64,000 nucleotides of DNA, from the NCBI GenBank assembly GCA_900555665.1, contig USLX01000001.1:1-64000 (forward strand), given 5' to 3'. The translations under genes were made by a program, and so were the position numbers. Below are positions 8,675 through 17,170 of this stretch, one piece after another. Source of the stretch: an uncultured Eubacteriales bacterium (GTDB lineage Bacteria > Bacillota > Clostridia > Oscillospirales > Oscillospiraceae). Each line of letters opens with the position of its first letter. Position 1 is the stretch's first letter. Below the pieces are notes generated by a model. The model was given only the letters and a program-made list of their open reading frames with translations, had not been told where the DNA came from and did not search any database.

Positions 8675-9754
8675 TTACGGAAGCAGCATCCGATAGAGTG
8701 CGCGGGGAGAGATGGTGTTGCGGGAGAAAATACGCTGCAGCAGGCGAAGGTTTTCCTCGGAGTGCTCCACCTCTTTGCAATAGAGACTGACCACGGGCTG
8801 CAGCTCATCCGGTGTCAGTGCGCCCGCCGCGCCGCAGAGATAGCGGAGCGAGAGGAGATGAAAGATGCAGCTCTCGGCCCGGGGCAGCAGCTGCCCGTCG
8901 TTTACGGCCTTGAGCACATAGCGGAAGAGGAAATAGACCAGAAGGTTTTCTGCCTGCAGAGGGAAGCGGGTGTCGAAGCTGTCCGGCGGCTCGGCGTGGT
9001 TGGCACGGTCGAGAAGCCAAGGGAAGCGGGTCGTCAGATGTTCCATGTTGCGCAGCACCATCCAGCAGGGGAAAAACGGTGCCCGGGGGCGCATCCGCCG
9101 CCGCACGAGGGCCAGCTGGCGCGGTGAAAGTGCTTCAAATTCACGGCAGAGCGCGGGGATGGGGCCGTAGTGCGCGGCGTCCAGCAGGGGCTGTACGCGC
9201 TCTGCGAGGCGGAGGATGAGGCCAAGACGGTCCGGCAAGGCAAGCGACCGGGTTTGCGCCAAACGGATCATGGCCGTGCGCACCCGCCGGAGGGCGAGAT
9301 AGAGCGCGGGATCGAGGTCGTTCGGTGTGACGGGTGCGTCCAGCTCGGTTTCCGTCAGGTGCAGCGGCGACGTGTGGGACAAAAGCAGACGGGCCGCGCC
9401 GGGACAGGAGAGCGCGAGCGTCAGCTCCCGCGTCGCACCGTATTCCTCCCAAAAGCGGGGGTGCGTCCGGCAGGTGCGGCAGAGGGCTTCTTCGCCGCAG
9501 GCGCACTGGATGGGGCAGAGCCCATCCGGGCGCAGCAGCGCGCAGTGTCCGTCTACCAGCCGCCACACGGCCTCTCCCTCGGGGGTGACGGTGATGGCAG
9601 CGCGCACCTGCTCACCGAGCGGGCCGGGAAGCGCGCGGTAACGGGCGACGTCGGCCTCGTCCAGAATGATCTCCCAATCCTTGCAGCAGGTGTCCGGGCA
9701 GGCTCCGGCCAGACACGAAAACTGCGCGGTATAGTCCAGTGAGACCTGCTTCAT
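8675..9754 (-). CDS. fliB: FliB-like lysine-N-methylase, cysteine-rich
   Basis: 359 residues. Cysteine motifs typical of the FliB (flagellin lysine-N-methylase) family are present: SCLAGACPDTCC near the N-terminus, then CALLRPDGLCPIQCACG and CRTCRTHPRFW around 75-105; the early CxxxCxxxCC cluster could hold a metal or Fe-S centre. In Salmonella FliB methylates flagellin lysines. No flagellar gene lies in this window, so the substrate here may be a different surface protein. Family assignment is firm, substrate is not. Its start is AAGGAGGAATT-like purine-rich before ATG 9754. Confidence 0.85.
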   Translation of the reverse strand: MKQVSLDYTAQFSCLAGACPDTCCKDWEIILDEADVARYRALPGPLGEQVRAAITVTPEGEAVWRLVDGHCALLRPDGLCPIQCACGEEALCRTCRTHPRFWEEYGATRELTLALSCPGAARLLLSHTSPLHLTETELDAPVTPNDLDPALYLALRRVRTAMIRLAQTRSLALPDRLGLILRLAERVQPLLDAAHYGPIPALCREFEALSPRQLALVRRRMRPRAPFFPCWMVLRNMEHLTTRFPWLLDRANHAEPPDSFDTRFPLQAENLLVYFLFRYVLKAVNDGQLLPRAESCIFHLLSLRYLCGAAGALTPDELQPVVSLYCKEVEHSEENLRLLQRIFSRNTISPRALYRMLLP

Positions 9755-9810
9755 GGTAATTCCTCCGTTTCAGTTTGATAAAAATATAAGGTTTTATGTA
9801 AATTGCCAAA

Positions 9811-9839
9811 TTGCCTTTCCGGCCGCCGTGTGCTATACT
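9811..9839 (+). promoter_or_regulatory. Promoter of the PAP2 gene
   Basis: -35 TTGCCT (9811-9816), 17-bp spacer, -10 TATACT (9834-9839), 40 bp ahead of the start codon. Confidence 0.65.
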
Positions 9840-9878
9840 GTCCAAGCACGCAAAAAAAGTCGAATATAGGAGCTTTCC

Positions 9879-10814
9879 ATGAAAAAACTAAAACAAACCT
9901 ATCTTCATAGCGCGCGTATTCAGGGTGCGGTGCTGTTGATGCTGATGATTGTGGGGTCCATCTGGGATCTGCCGATTTCAAAATTTCTCTATCCGGGGCG
10001 CGAGAGCAGCTTTGGGCAATTTTTCGCCGCGTTTGGCGAGCTCCCGGCGTTTCTTGCGATGACAAGCGCGGGGATTTTGCTCTTTGTCCATCGCAAGCGG
10101 CTGCGCAGAAGCTGGAATGTGCTGTTTATCGCGGCATCTGCCGTGTTGGTGCTGGGCGGCGTGGTTCTTTCCATCCATGAGGCGCGGGATAACGTTCCGG
10201 CGATGCCTGTTTGGGTGGCGGCGCTGGTGACGGTGTTTGCTGCGGCACTGGTCGGGGGGCTGCTTCTGCTTGCAACCAAGGGTTGCCAGACGAAGACGCT
10301 GCTTCGCTTTATCTTCGCGCTGGCCTTCGTCTCGATTGGGACGATGTTCCTCATCAACATGATTAAGATTCCATGGGGGCGGCCGCGGATGCGGCTGATC
10401 CTCTCAACGGGAAATGAGAGTTACTTCCAGCCCTGGTGGAAGCTTGGCAGCGGATTGAAGGCCAAGCTCATTGCCGAGGGCGTTGCGCCGGATGAGTTCC
10501 GTTCGTTTCCCTCGGGGCATACGGGCTGCGCGGCCTGCGGCATGCTGGCCATTTTGCTGCCCACAGTCTGCAAGTGCCTGCGCGGGAAGGAGCGGGTCTG
10601 CCTGATCGCCGGTGCGGTCTGGACGGCGGCGGTTGCCTTCTCCCGGCTGATGATGGGCGCACACTTTCTCACCGATGTGACTGCCGCGACGGCCATTACG
10701 CTCGGTGCTGCGTGGCTCGGGATCTGGCTCTGTTATTTCAACGGCAAGTTTTTCCGCACGGTTTGGGGGCTGCTTGCAGAGCCCGGCGCGAACAATAAAA
10801 ATTCGGAAACCTGA
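9879..10814 (+). CDS. PAP2-superfamily membrane phosphatase
   Basis: 311 residues with TATAGGAGCTTTCC before the ATG. About six predicted membrane helices. The three phosphatase motifs are complete: IKIPWGRPRMR (KxxxxxxRP-type), FPSGHT, and SRLMMGAHFLTDV (SRxxxxxHxxxD). Members dephosphorylate lipid phosphates such as undecaprenyl-PP, phosphatidylglycerol-P or phosphatidate at the outer face of the membrane. A convergent acyltransferase gene follows, consistent with but not proof of a phospholipid role. Single gene with own promoter and terminator. Confidence 0.9.
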   Translation: MKKLKQTYLHSARIQGAVLLMLMIVGSIWDLPISKFLYPGRESSFGQFFAAFGELPAFLAMTSAGILLFVHRKRLRRSWNVLFIAASAVLVLGGVVLSIHEARDNVPAMPVWVAALVTVFAAALVGGLLLLATKGCQTKTLLRFIFALAFVSIGTMFLINMIKIPWGRPRMRLILSTGNESYFQPWWKLGSGLKAKLIAEGVAPDEFRSFPSGHTGCAACGMLAILLPTVCKCLRGKERVCLIAGAVWTAAVAFSRLMMGAHFLTDVTAATAITLGAAWLGIWLCYFNGKFFRTVWGLLAEPGANNKNSET

Positions 10815-10831
10815 GGGTTTCCGAATTTTTT
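10797..10831. terminator. Bidirectional terminator between PAP2 and plsC
   Basis: AATTCGGAAACC / GGTTTCCGAATT with a TGAG loop; the PAP2 stop codon lies in the loop. A5 before and T6 after allow it to serve both convergent genes. Confidence 0.85.
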
Positions 10832-10841
10832 ATGCGACGAG

Positions 10842-10905
10842 GAAAGACCTCTCTCCCCGCAGGCCGCTGCGCGGCCCCTGGGCGCAGACAAGGGGAGCTG
10901 TTTGC
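10842..10905. repeat. Short palindromic repeat modules (site 2 of 8)
   Basis: Contains the fragment GCGCGGCCCCTGGGCGC and the module half AAGGGGAGCTGT shared with other intergenic sites in the window. A reduced version compared with the sites at 12.8, 26.9 and 51.3 kb. Confidence 0.45.
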
Positions 10906-10912
10906 GGAGGAT

Positions 10913-11791
10913 TCATTGTGCAGCCAATGTGGCTTTGCGTTTGCGCAGACCTTCGAGCAGGATACGGTGCGCCCGGTCGCCAACCTCGACGGTTCGCTGC
11001 TCCGCAAATTGCTCCGGCGGGATGACATCCAGAACGTCGAGATAGACGTCGGTATGCCGGCGGAACATGTTTTTCAGGATGGCCTTGGAGTTGACCAGCG
11101 CACAGATCACAATCGGCACCTGCGCCTTCTGTGCGACCTTAAACGCGCCGTTGCGGAAGGGGAGCAGATCCTCCTCGGTGCGGTTTGTGCCGCCCTCGGG
11201 GAAGACGGCAATGGAGCATTTATCCTCTTTGATAAACTGGATGGCCTTGAGAATGGCCTTGAGCGCTTCGCGGTCGTTTTCCCGGTCGAGCGGGAGGCAG
11301 AGCACCTCGCGCATGATCTGCGCGACAACGAAGATGGAAAAGCTCTCTTTTTTCGCGAGAAACGCCAGATCTGCCCACGGCATGGCATAGTAATAGATGA
11401 GCGGGTCAAAGGCAAAGGCGTGGTTGGAGATCAGCATGAAGCGGCTCTTCCGGGGAACCTTTTCCAGTCCCGTGACGTGGACATGCACGCCGCCGAGGAA
11501 CAGCGCCAGACGGCAGAACTGGTTGAGCATGAAGCGAAAGTATGCGCTTGGCTTTTCTACCAACTTCTTCGGGTCGACAAACAGCGTCGACACAACGAGT
11601 ATCAGCAGAAACAGCAAAACCAACCCGAGCAGCAGCCCGGCCGTCAGCAGCGGAAACTGCCACAGGCAGGCCAGCGCCGAAAATCCGTTGATTGCATATT
11701 GAATTCCCGTGGCCCCCAAGAGGCTCACAGCAAGCAGCACATAGAACAAATCCGACCCAGCTTTCCGGGGCGGTGCCGCGGCGTGCGGCAC
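10913..11791 (-). CDS. 1-acyl-sn-glycerol-3-phosphate acyltransferase family (PlsC-like)
   Basis: Up to 292 residues from a GTG at 11791; this GTG lies in a strong hairpin (11766-11795), so the TTG at 11749 is an alternative start. Two N-terminal membrane helices (about 15-70) precede the acyltransferase domain with the HxxxxD box (SNHAFAFDPL), FLAKKE, and the substrate motif VFPEGGTNR. The family acylates lysophosphatidate to phosphatidate at the inner membrane face. A -10-like TATAAT lies at 11818-11823 upstream. It converges on the PAP2 gene. Confidence 0.88.
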   Translation of the reverse strand: MPHAAAPPRKAGSDLFYVLLAVSLLGATGIQYAINGFSALACLWQFPLLTAGLLLGLVLLFLLILVVSTLFVDPKKLVEKPSAYFRFMLNQFCRLALFLGGVHVHVTGLEKVPRKSRFMLISNHAFAFDPLIYYYAMPWADLAFLAKKESFSIFVVAQIMREVLCLPLDRENDREALKAILKAIQFIKEDKCSIAVFPEGGTNRTEEDLLPFRNGAFKVAQKAQVPIVICALVNSKAILKNMFRRHTDVYLDVLDVIPPEQFAEQRTVEVGDRAHRILLEGLRKRKATLAAQ

Positions 11792-11871
11792 CGCCTAATT
11801 CTTAAAATCTTTTTAATATTATACAGAGTTTTTCAGGAAAGGGAAGAGGGAAAAACGGGTTCTTAAAAAGT

Positions 11872-12757
11872 TTACATCTTTTTCATGCGGCCCGGGAGTT
11901 CGCTGACTACCGCCGCACCGAGAATGCAGACCGCACCGAGGATTTCAAAGCCGTCAAGCCGCTCGTGGAGCACGAGCGCAGAGAGCAGAACGGCAGTGAC
12001 GGGGTCGAGATAGCTCAGGATCGCAAGCGTCTGCGCCGGGAGATAGGCCATCGAGCCAAAATAGAGGCTATAGGCGACACCGGTATGCACGACGCCGAGA
12101 ATCAGCAGCAGCCCGAGCTGTCCGCCCGTGATATGTAGACCGACAAAATCTCCGTGCAGGATGCAGTACGGGAGGAGGACGAGCGTCGTGATGAACAGCT
12201 GCACAAGCGTGCGGTCGTAGGCGGAGGATGTCGCGAAGCTGTTTGTTGCTGAGGACGATGCAGCCGTAGAGCACGGCCGTCAGCAGGCCAAACAGGATGC
12301 CCTTTGCCTCGCCGGCGTCGGGAAGACCACTGCCTGCCACGCCGGAGACGAAGACCATGCCGACGAGCGCCACGCCGATGCAGCAAAGCTTGCGCGCGGT
12401 GAGCCGTTCGTGCATCAAAATCGCCGCACCGAAGACGATGATAATCGGGTTGAGGTAGGTGCAGAGCGTCGCAACGGCGACGCTGGTATACCGGTAAGCT
12501 TCGAAGAGCGTCACCCAGTTGAGCCCCAGCAGCACGCCTGCGATGAGCAGTGGCTTCCAGTTGCGCCGGATGGCGGAAAAGTCGATCTTTTGCCGCTTGA
12601 CGGTGAGCAGAAGGAGCAGAAAGAGCGTACCGATGCTGCTTCGAGCGAGGGCCACGAGCGCCGAGGGCTGCGCGGCATAGCGGACGAACACGCCGAGCGT
12701 GCCGTAGATCAGGATTGCCGATAAAAAGGCGAGCTTTGCGGTTTTGGGACTGTTCAT
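11872..12757 (-). pseudogene. EamA/DMT-family transporter, split by a one-base frameshift
   Basis: The ATG at 12757 (GGAGGGCTTCCC before it) opens a ten-helix drug/metabolite transporter: the first EamA repeat runs MNSPKTAKLAFLSAILIYGT to NKQLRDI, then the frame changes near 12224. The rest of the second repeat (SAYDRTLVQLFITTLVLLP to the C-terminus) continues in another frame to 11872. Removing one C from the CATCCTCC run restores DISAYDRTLVQ, a continuous EamA sequence. Either a recent inactivating mutation or a sequencing error in a short C run. Family members export amino acids or metabolites; the substrate is unknown. Confidence 0.85.
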
Positions 12758-12794
12758 GGGAAGCCCTCCGTGGGAAATTTGTGGGGATGGGCAA

Positions 12795-12950
12795 AAGTAT
12801 GTAGGGGCGGGCATTGCCCGCACGAAAGGCCCCCTCTACGAAGAGGGGGCTGGCATGCGAAGCATGACGGGGGGAGAATCCCCGCCGCAGCGGCTTGCCT
12901 CCCCTTATGAAAGGGGAGGCTTTGGCGGGCGGGCATTGCCCGCCCGCAGG
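12795..12950. repeat. Mosaic of short palindromic repeat modules (site 3 of 8)
   Basis: Contains GGGCGGGCATTGCCCGC twice, CCCCCTCTACGAAGAGGGGG, GCATGCGAAGCATGA, TTCTCCCCC-type arms and CCTCCCCTTATGAAAGGGGAGG. Same modules as at 4.2, 20.6 and 26.9 kb. Confidence 0.65.
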
Positions 12951-12955
12951 GCCGC

Positions 12956-12988
12956 TGAAAACGGCGCGCCACCAGCGGTGACGCGCCA
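12956..12988 (-). terminator. Terminator of glyA
   Basis: Minus strand TGGCGCGTCACC-GCT-GGTGGCGCGCC followed by GTTTTC, ending 9 bp past the glyA stop codon. Confidence 0.7.
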
Positions 12989-12996
12989 CGCTTATT

Positions 12997-14247
12997 TTAG
13001 TACATCGGATGCTTGGCTGTCAAGGCCGCGACAGTCTCTTCGACTTTCAGGCGGTTTGCTTCGAAATCGTCGGCAATCAGGCGGATGCACTCGGCGATGA
13101 TGGGCATATCCTCTACGGTGAAGCCGCGGGTCGTGGCGGCGGGCGTGCCGATGCGGACACCGCTGGTCAGGCTGGGCTTCTGCGGGTCGTTCGGGATGGC
13201 GTTTTTGTTGATTGTGATGTGAACCTCGTCGAGCTTGTCCTGCAGCTCTTTGCCCGTGACGCCGCGGCTGCGCAGGTCGACGAGCATGAGATGGTTGTCC
13301 GTGCCGCCGGAGACGAGGTCGAAGCCGTTTGCAACAAGCGCCTCGGCCAGTGCGGCGGCGTTTTTGCGAACGTTCTGCGCGTAGGTCCGAAACTCGGGAG
13401 CCATGGCCTCCTTGAGGCAGATCGCCTTGGCGGCGATGACGTGCATGAGCGGGCCGCCCTGCATGCCGGGGAAGACGGCGCTGTTGATCTTCTTGGCGAA
13501 CTCCTCGCGCGCGAGGATCATGCCGCCGCGCGGGCCGCGGAGCGTCTTATGCGTGGTGGTGGTGACGATGTCGGCGTAGGGAACGGGACTCATGTGCTCG
13601 CCGCCCGCGACGAGACCGGCGATGTGCGCCATGTCGACCATCAAAAGTGCGCCATAGCGGTGCGCGATCTCGGCAAAGGTCTTGAAATCGATGGCGCGCG
13701 GATAGGCCGACGCGCCCGCGACGACGAGCTTCGGCTGGTGCGTGCGGATCACGTCCTCGACCTCATTGAAGTCGATGCGGCCCGTCTCGGCGTTGACGCC
13801 GTAGGAGAAGCTGTTGTAGATCTTGCCGGACAGGTTGACCTTGGCGCCGTGCGTCAGGTGGCCGCCGTTGGCAAGATCCATGCCGACGATCGTATCGCCC
13901 GGCTGGAGCACGGCCATATAGGCCGCGAGGTTGGCCTGTGCGCCAGAGTGCGGCTGCACGTTGGCGTATTCTGCGCCGAAAAGCTGCTTGGCACGGTCAA
14001 TGGCGATCTGCTCGATCACGTCGACATCTTCGCAGCCGCCGTAATACCGCTTGCCGGGATAGCCTTCGGCGTATTTGTTGGTCAGCACGCTCCCCATCGC
14101 CGCGATGACCGCCGGGGAGGCGATGTTCTCCGATGCGATCAACTCGATGTTTCGCTGCTGGCGGTGGTATTCCGCTTGCATCTGCGAGGCAATCTCCGGG
14201 TCAAACTGTACAAGATAGTCCATTGAATTTTCCAGAATGTTCGACAT
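12997..14247 (-). CDS. glyA: Serine hydroxymethyltransferase
   Basis: 416 residues from the ATG at 14247 (AAAGGAACACACGTC before it; an ATG 21 bp upstream lacks a site). PLP enzyme that interconverts serine and glycine with tetrahydrofolate, feeding one-carbon metabolism. Landmarks: [12 protein letters not shown], the [10 protein letters not shown] loop, VDMAHIAGL, and the PLP lysine K234 in [14 protein letters not shown]. Length and order match the family throughout. A single-aptamer glycine riboswitch with a terminator lies directly upstream, so expression should respond to glycine. Confidence 0.97.
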   Translation of the reverse strand: MSNILENSMDYLVQFDPEIASQMQAEYHRQQRNIELIASENIASPAVIAAMGSVLTNKYAEGYPGKRYYGGCEDVDVIEQIAIDRAKQLFGAEYANVQPHSGAQANLAAYMAVLQPGDTIVGMDLANGGHLTHGAKVNLSGKIYNSFSYGVNAETGRIDFNEVEDVIRTHQPKLVVAGASAYPRAIDFKTFAEIAHRYGALLMVDMAHIAGLVAGGEHMSPVPYADIVTTTTHKTLRGPRGGMILAREEFAKKINSAVFPGMQGGPLMHVIAAKAICLKEAMAPEFRTYAQNVRKNAAALAEALVANGFDLVSGGTDNHLMLVDLRSRGVTGKELQDKLDEVHITINKNAIPNDPQKPSLTSGVRIGTPAATTRGFTVEDMPIIAECIRLIADDFEANRLKVEETVAALTAKHPMY

Positions 14248-14268
14248 GACGTGTGTTCCTTTCTGCAT

Positions 14269-14302
14269 GAAAAAATGAGCAAACCGTCTCCGGTTTGCTC
14301 AT
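14269..14302 (-). terminator. glyA: Riboswitch expression-platform terminator before glyA
   Basis: Minus strand ATGAGCAAACCG-GAGA-CGGTTTGCTCAT followed by TTTTTTC. It lies between the glycine aptamer and the glyA ribosome binding site, so it is positioned to be the genetic switch. Confidence 0.85.
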
Positions 14303-14329
14303 TGGTATTCCACGCGAATAGGCTGCGCT

Positions 14330-14425
14330 TCGTACTCTGTCCGTTTGCCTGAGAGATTCGGCTTTCGCCTTGCACCTTCGGCACTCAATTCAATGAGTTC
14401 TCCAGAGACTCCTCCGATCCCCAGT
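14330..14425 (-). promoter_or_regulatory. Glycine riboswitch (single aptamer) upstream of glyA
   Basis: Read on the minus strand it contains the conserved glycine-aptamer segments TCTCTGGAGA, GTGCCGAAGGTGCAAGGC, GAATCTCTCAGGCAAA and GGACAGAG. Only one aptamer is visible rather than the classic tandem. With the terminator at 14269-14302 it should control glyA transcription by glycine; whether glycine turns it on or off cannot be read from sequence alone. Confidence 0.88.
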
Positions 14426-14476
14426 CCGCGCTGCGTTCTGAGAACCATCCAAGGGGTACTTTATTGATTTAGCGTT

Positions 14477-14505
14477 AGTATACCCATGTTTTCGACAAAA
14501 GTCAA
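14477..14505 (-). promoter_or_regulatory. Promoter of the glycine riboswitch-glyA unit
   Basis: Minus strand -35 TTGACT (14500-14505), 17-bp spacer, -10 TATACT (14477-14482), about 50 bp before the aptamer. Confidence 0.75.
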
Positions 14506-14537
14506 GCAGAATAATTGTGAGTTTTTCTGAAAATACA

Positions 14538-14930
14538 TCAGGCCTCATGCCCGCCGGGCCGGAGACCGCGGCGGATGGCATCGCGTTCCTGGGTAAGCTG
14601 CTCGCGGAGCTCGAGCGAGTTCCAGTCGCGGTTCGTGTCGGTTAAGACGGCCTTAAGCGTCACGGGCGGGAGGCCGGCGGATTTCCAGCTCTGCAAAAAG
14701 CGGGAGAGCAGCGTCTCCGGGAAGTGGGCGAAGAGGATCATTTCCTCGGAAAAGCCTGCGCCGTCGTAGAGAGACTCCATGCTGCCGCACTCGCCGGTGA
14801 AGCTGCCGAGAGGCTGGAGATATTGCCAGGTTTCGATGGGAATGACACGGATGCCGGATTTCATCGCGAGCATCCGCGCCTTTGCCGCCTTTTTGGCGGG
14901 CAGGCGCCAGGTCAGGAGCGTGGGCGTCAT
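14538..14930 (-). CDS. DUF3783-family small protein
   Basis: 130 residues starting at the ATG at 14930, which overlaps the stop of the upstream ligase-like gene (ATGA). The C-terminal third has the DUF3783 pattern (LKAVLTDTNRDWNSLELREQLTQER). The family has no established function; it is common in Clostridia. The coupling to the polysaccharide ligase is probably positional. No membrane segment or signal peptide. Confidence 0.7.
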   Translation of the reverse strand: MTPTLLTWRLPAKKAAKARMLAMKSGIRVIPIETWQYLQPLGSFTGECGSMESLYDGAGFSEEMILFAHFPETLLSRFLQSWKSAGLPPVTLKAVLTDTNRDWNSLELREQLTQERDAIRRGLRPGGHEA

Positions 14931-16504
14931 GTGCGGGCCTCCTTCCTCAAAAAGCCGAAGTAAGCAATCAGGCCCGCGATGGACCAAAACCAGGCCATCA
15001 TATAGGGCTCTTCAAAGATGTTCTCAAAGAAGCAGTGGACAATCACGCCGCAGAGGCCCGCGAACATGCCGGCGCAGAGCGGGAAGAGCCGGTCAAGCCC
15101 AGCCTTGAAGTCCTGCGCCTTGCGGGAAAGCGCCCGGCAGGCTGCGCCGAGGAAGCCGAGCAGCATCAGGCAGAACGCGGCGAGGCCGCAGTAGCCCATC
15201 TCGACCATGGTTTTGAGGAAATAGTTGTCGACGTAGAAATAGTCGGTATGGTCGAGTACCTGATTCTGCATGGCGACGGCACCGCCGAACATCCCTTCGC
15301 CCACGCCGACCCACGGATTTCCGGAATAAAACAGGTTCAGCGCATTGAGCTTGCGCCCCGCGCGGCCGCCGCTGGTGTTGGCGGCGGTGAAATCGTCAGT
15401 AAAGAGGAAGCCGATGCGCGTCCGCACGAACGGCACGAAGCAGGCTCCCACACCCGCCACCACGAGCAGGGCCAGCAGCCGCCGGTCGACGAGCAGGACG
15501 AAAATGACAACGGCAATCGCCATCGCGACCCAGGAGGCGCGCGACATCGTAAACAGGCACGCAAAGCACATCAGGATCGTGCCGATCCATGCCGCGATCT
15601 TCCATTTCGTGGCCTTGACGTAGTAAGCAAGGCCCGCACACATCGGCACAACCATGACCATAAAGTCCCCCATGATGTTGGGGCTGCCGAAGATGGAATA
15701 GACACGGGTACGGACGGCGGTTTCGGTATGGGTCATCCAGCTGGACGGGATGGGCACGGCGACGATATACTGGTAGATGCCGTGCAGGGCCAGAATTATG
15801 CCGAGGCCGACAAGCGCGCCGTAGAGGCGCATGGCGTCGCGGTCATCCCGGAGGATGCGCGTGACGATAAAGAACCAAAGCAGATACTGGCACGAAGCGC
15901 GGAAACCGGAAACCTGGATGGAGAAGAACGGCGCATTGATGTTCATGAGCACGAAGCCGGCGGTCAGAAACAGCAAAATCCCGCAGTCCATCGGCGTGGT
16001 GCGGGCGGCAAGGGGCGATTTTGCCTCGACACGCTGCCCGAAGATCCAGAGCGCGGCAAAGAGCAGCAGCGCCTCGTCCCACAAAGAGCTGATCACCGGG
16101 ATGGCCAGCACGTCGCGCAGGACATGGTCCACACCCGCATAGAGGCCGATGCAGATCAGGATCATCCCGGTCACGCCGCCGGAAAAGAGCCACGAGAGAA
16201 TGCGGCTATCCTGCCCGCAGCGAAGCACCGCGCGGTAGATGTGGTAGAGCAGGGAGGACTCAATGGCAGCACGGAGCTTTATTTTGCGGGCAAGGTGCGC
16301 ATTCTCTTTTGTGAATGCGCGCGTATAGCGGGAGCTTTGCAGCGCGCACGGCTCTGCGCCGAGCCAGCGGGCAAGCGTCCGGTGTGTGCCGGAAGCGCGA
16401 TAGCAGCGTCCGATGGCCGCGAAGACGTGGCTGCTCTGCCCGAGGGCCGTGAGCCACAGCCAGACGGCGCGCAGCGCGCGGCAGGTGAAACTGGAAGCGA
16501 CCAT
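14927..16504 (-). CDS. O-antigen ligase/polymerase-like membrane protein (Wzy/WaaL type)
   Basis: 525 residues from the ATG at 16504 (GGAGTGACGCC before it). About 11-12 membrane helices with a large loop near residues 370-430 containing SGNPWVGVGEGMFGG, the region that resembles the Wzy_C/O-antigen-ligase signature. Such proteins transfer or polymerise lipid-linked polysaccharide on the outer side of the membrane. Neighbours (CsaB fusion, TuaH-like and TagA-like transferases) place it in wall polysaccharide assembly. The N-terminal ~90 residues are less typical. It follows the DUF4330 gene with a 4-bp gap. Confidence 0.8.
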   Translation of the reverse strand: MVASSFTCRALRAVWLWLTALGQSSHVFAAIGRCYRASGTHRTLARWLGAEPCALQSSRYTRAFTKENAHLARKIKLRAAIESSLLYHIYRAVLRCGQDSRILSWLFSGGVTGMILICIGLYAGVDHVLRDVLAIPVISSLWDEALLLFAALWIFGQRVEAKSPLAARTTPMDCGILLFLTAGFVLMNINAPFFSIQVSGFRASCQYLLWFFIVTRILRDDRDAMRLYGALVGLGIILALHGIYQYIVAVPIPSSWMTHTETAVRTRVYSIFGSPNIMGDFMVMVVPMCAGLAYYVKATKWKIAAWIGTILMCFACLFTMSRASWVAMAIAVVIFVLLVDRRLLALLVVAGVGACFVPFVRTRIGFLFTDDFTAANTSGGRAGRKLNALNLFYSGNPWVGVGEGMFGGAVAMQNQVLDHTDYFYVDNYFLKTMVEMGYCGLAAFCLMLLGFLGAACRALSRKAQDFKAGLDRLFPLCAGMFAGLCGVIVHCFFENIFEEPYMMAWFWSIAGLIAYFGFLRKEART

Positions 16505-16508
16505 GGCG

Positions 16509-16967
16509 TCACTCCGCAACGGTCATCGCGGTGATGATGCCCGTCAGCTCGAATTCGCTGGTCTTGACGATGTATTCGTACCCAACGCGCACTTCCTGCG
16601 CGCCGACCTTGTAGACATTGCCGGTGAACTGGCCGCGGCCTTCGATGGTCACGGCGAGGTCGACATGGGTGCCATCTTCCCGCTCGGTGACGGCGGCATC
16701 GGTGATGGCTGCGTCGACAACCTTGGAATTGTTGACGAGGGACTTACCGATCTGCGTCGCGGCGAACTCCGCCGCTTCGCGGTTTACGTCCTCGACGGTG
16801 ACGGTATAGGTGATGGTGCGCCCGGTGTCGGCAACAGTCTCGGCGGCCTGTTTGCCGACCAGTTTCCAGGCAACGGCCGCGACGGCCGCAATCAGCAGCA
16901 CGATGACAAGCAAATCGATCAGATTGATCTTTCCAAACAGACGACCCTTTTCGTCGACGATCTTCAT
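16509..16967 (-). CDS. DUF4330-family membrane-anchored protein
   Basis: 152 residues from the ATG at 16967 (GGAGGTAGTGACTAC). A short basic start (MKIVDEKGRLFGKINLIDL) is followed by one helix (about 20-40) and an extracytoplasmic domain of roughly 110 residues, the DUF4330 layout. No catalytic motif recognised. Genes of this family often sit next to polysaccharide polymerase/ligase genes, as here, suggesting an assembly or regulatory role; this is inference. Confidence 0.75.
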   Translation of the reverse strand: MKIVDEKGRLFGKINLIDLLVIVLLIAAVAAVAWKLVGKQAAETVADTGRTITYTVTVEDVNREAAEFAATQIGKSLVNNSKVVDAAITDAAVTEREDGTHVDLAVTIEGRGQFTGNVYKVGAQEVRVGYEYIVKTSEFELTGIITAMTVAE

Positions 16968-17004
16968 GTAGTCACTACCTCCAATTTTGCATTGCAACAT
17001 TGAT

Positions 17005-17047
17005 TTGACAAACCAAATCGAGTATAATATAGCGTATTCTGTGTCAG
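17005..17047. promoter_or_regulatory. Divergent promoter region between DUF4330 and csaB-fusion genes
   Basis: Plus strand: TTGACA (17005-17010), 17-bp spacer, TATAGC (17028-17033). Minus strand: CTGACA at 17042-17047 and TATACT/TATATT boxes in the A+T-rich core. Both strands thus have overlapping promoter-like boxes; exact starts are uncertain. Confidence 0.4.
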
Positions 17048-17065
17048 GTTACAAGAAAAAATTAT

Positions 17066-17130
17066 TTTAGGGTGTAACTGGAAACGATCAACGCACCCGG
17101 ACGGCGGGCCTTTTCGCGCCGCGCCGGGCT
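17066..17130 (+). repeat. Partial copy of the ~160-bp hairpin element
   Basis: TTAGGGTGTA...CGCACCCGGACGGCGGGCCTTTTCGCGC resembles the first ~60 bp of the full elements at 21.6, 33.0 and 55.3 kb, then diverges. It lies in the leader of the csaB fusion gene. Confidence 0.45.
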
Positions 17131-17170
17131 GGGCGGTAAGCGAATTCGGAGATTCCCTGGGAGATCGATT

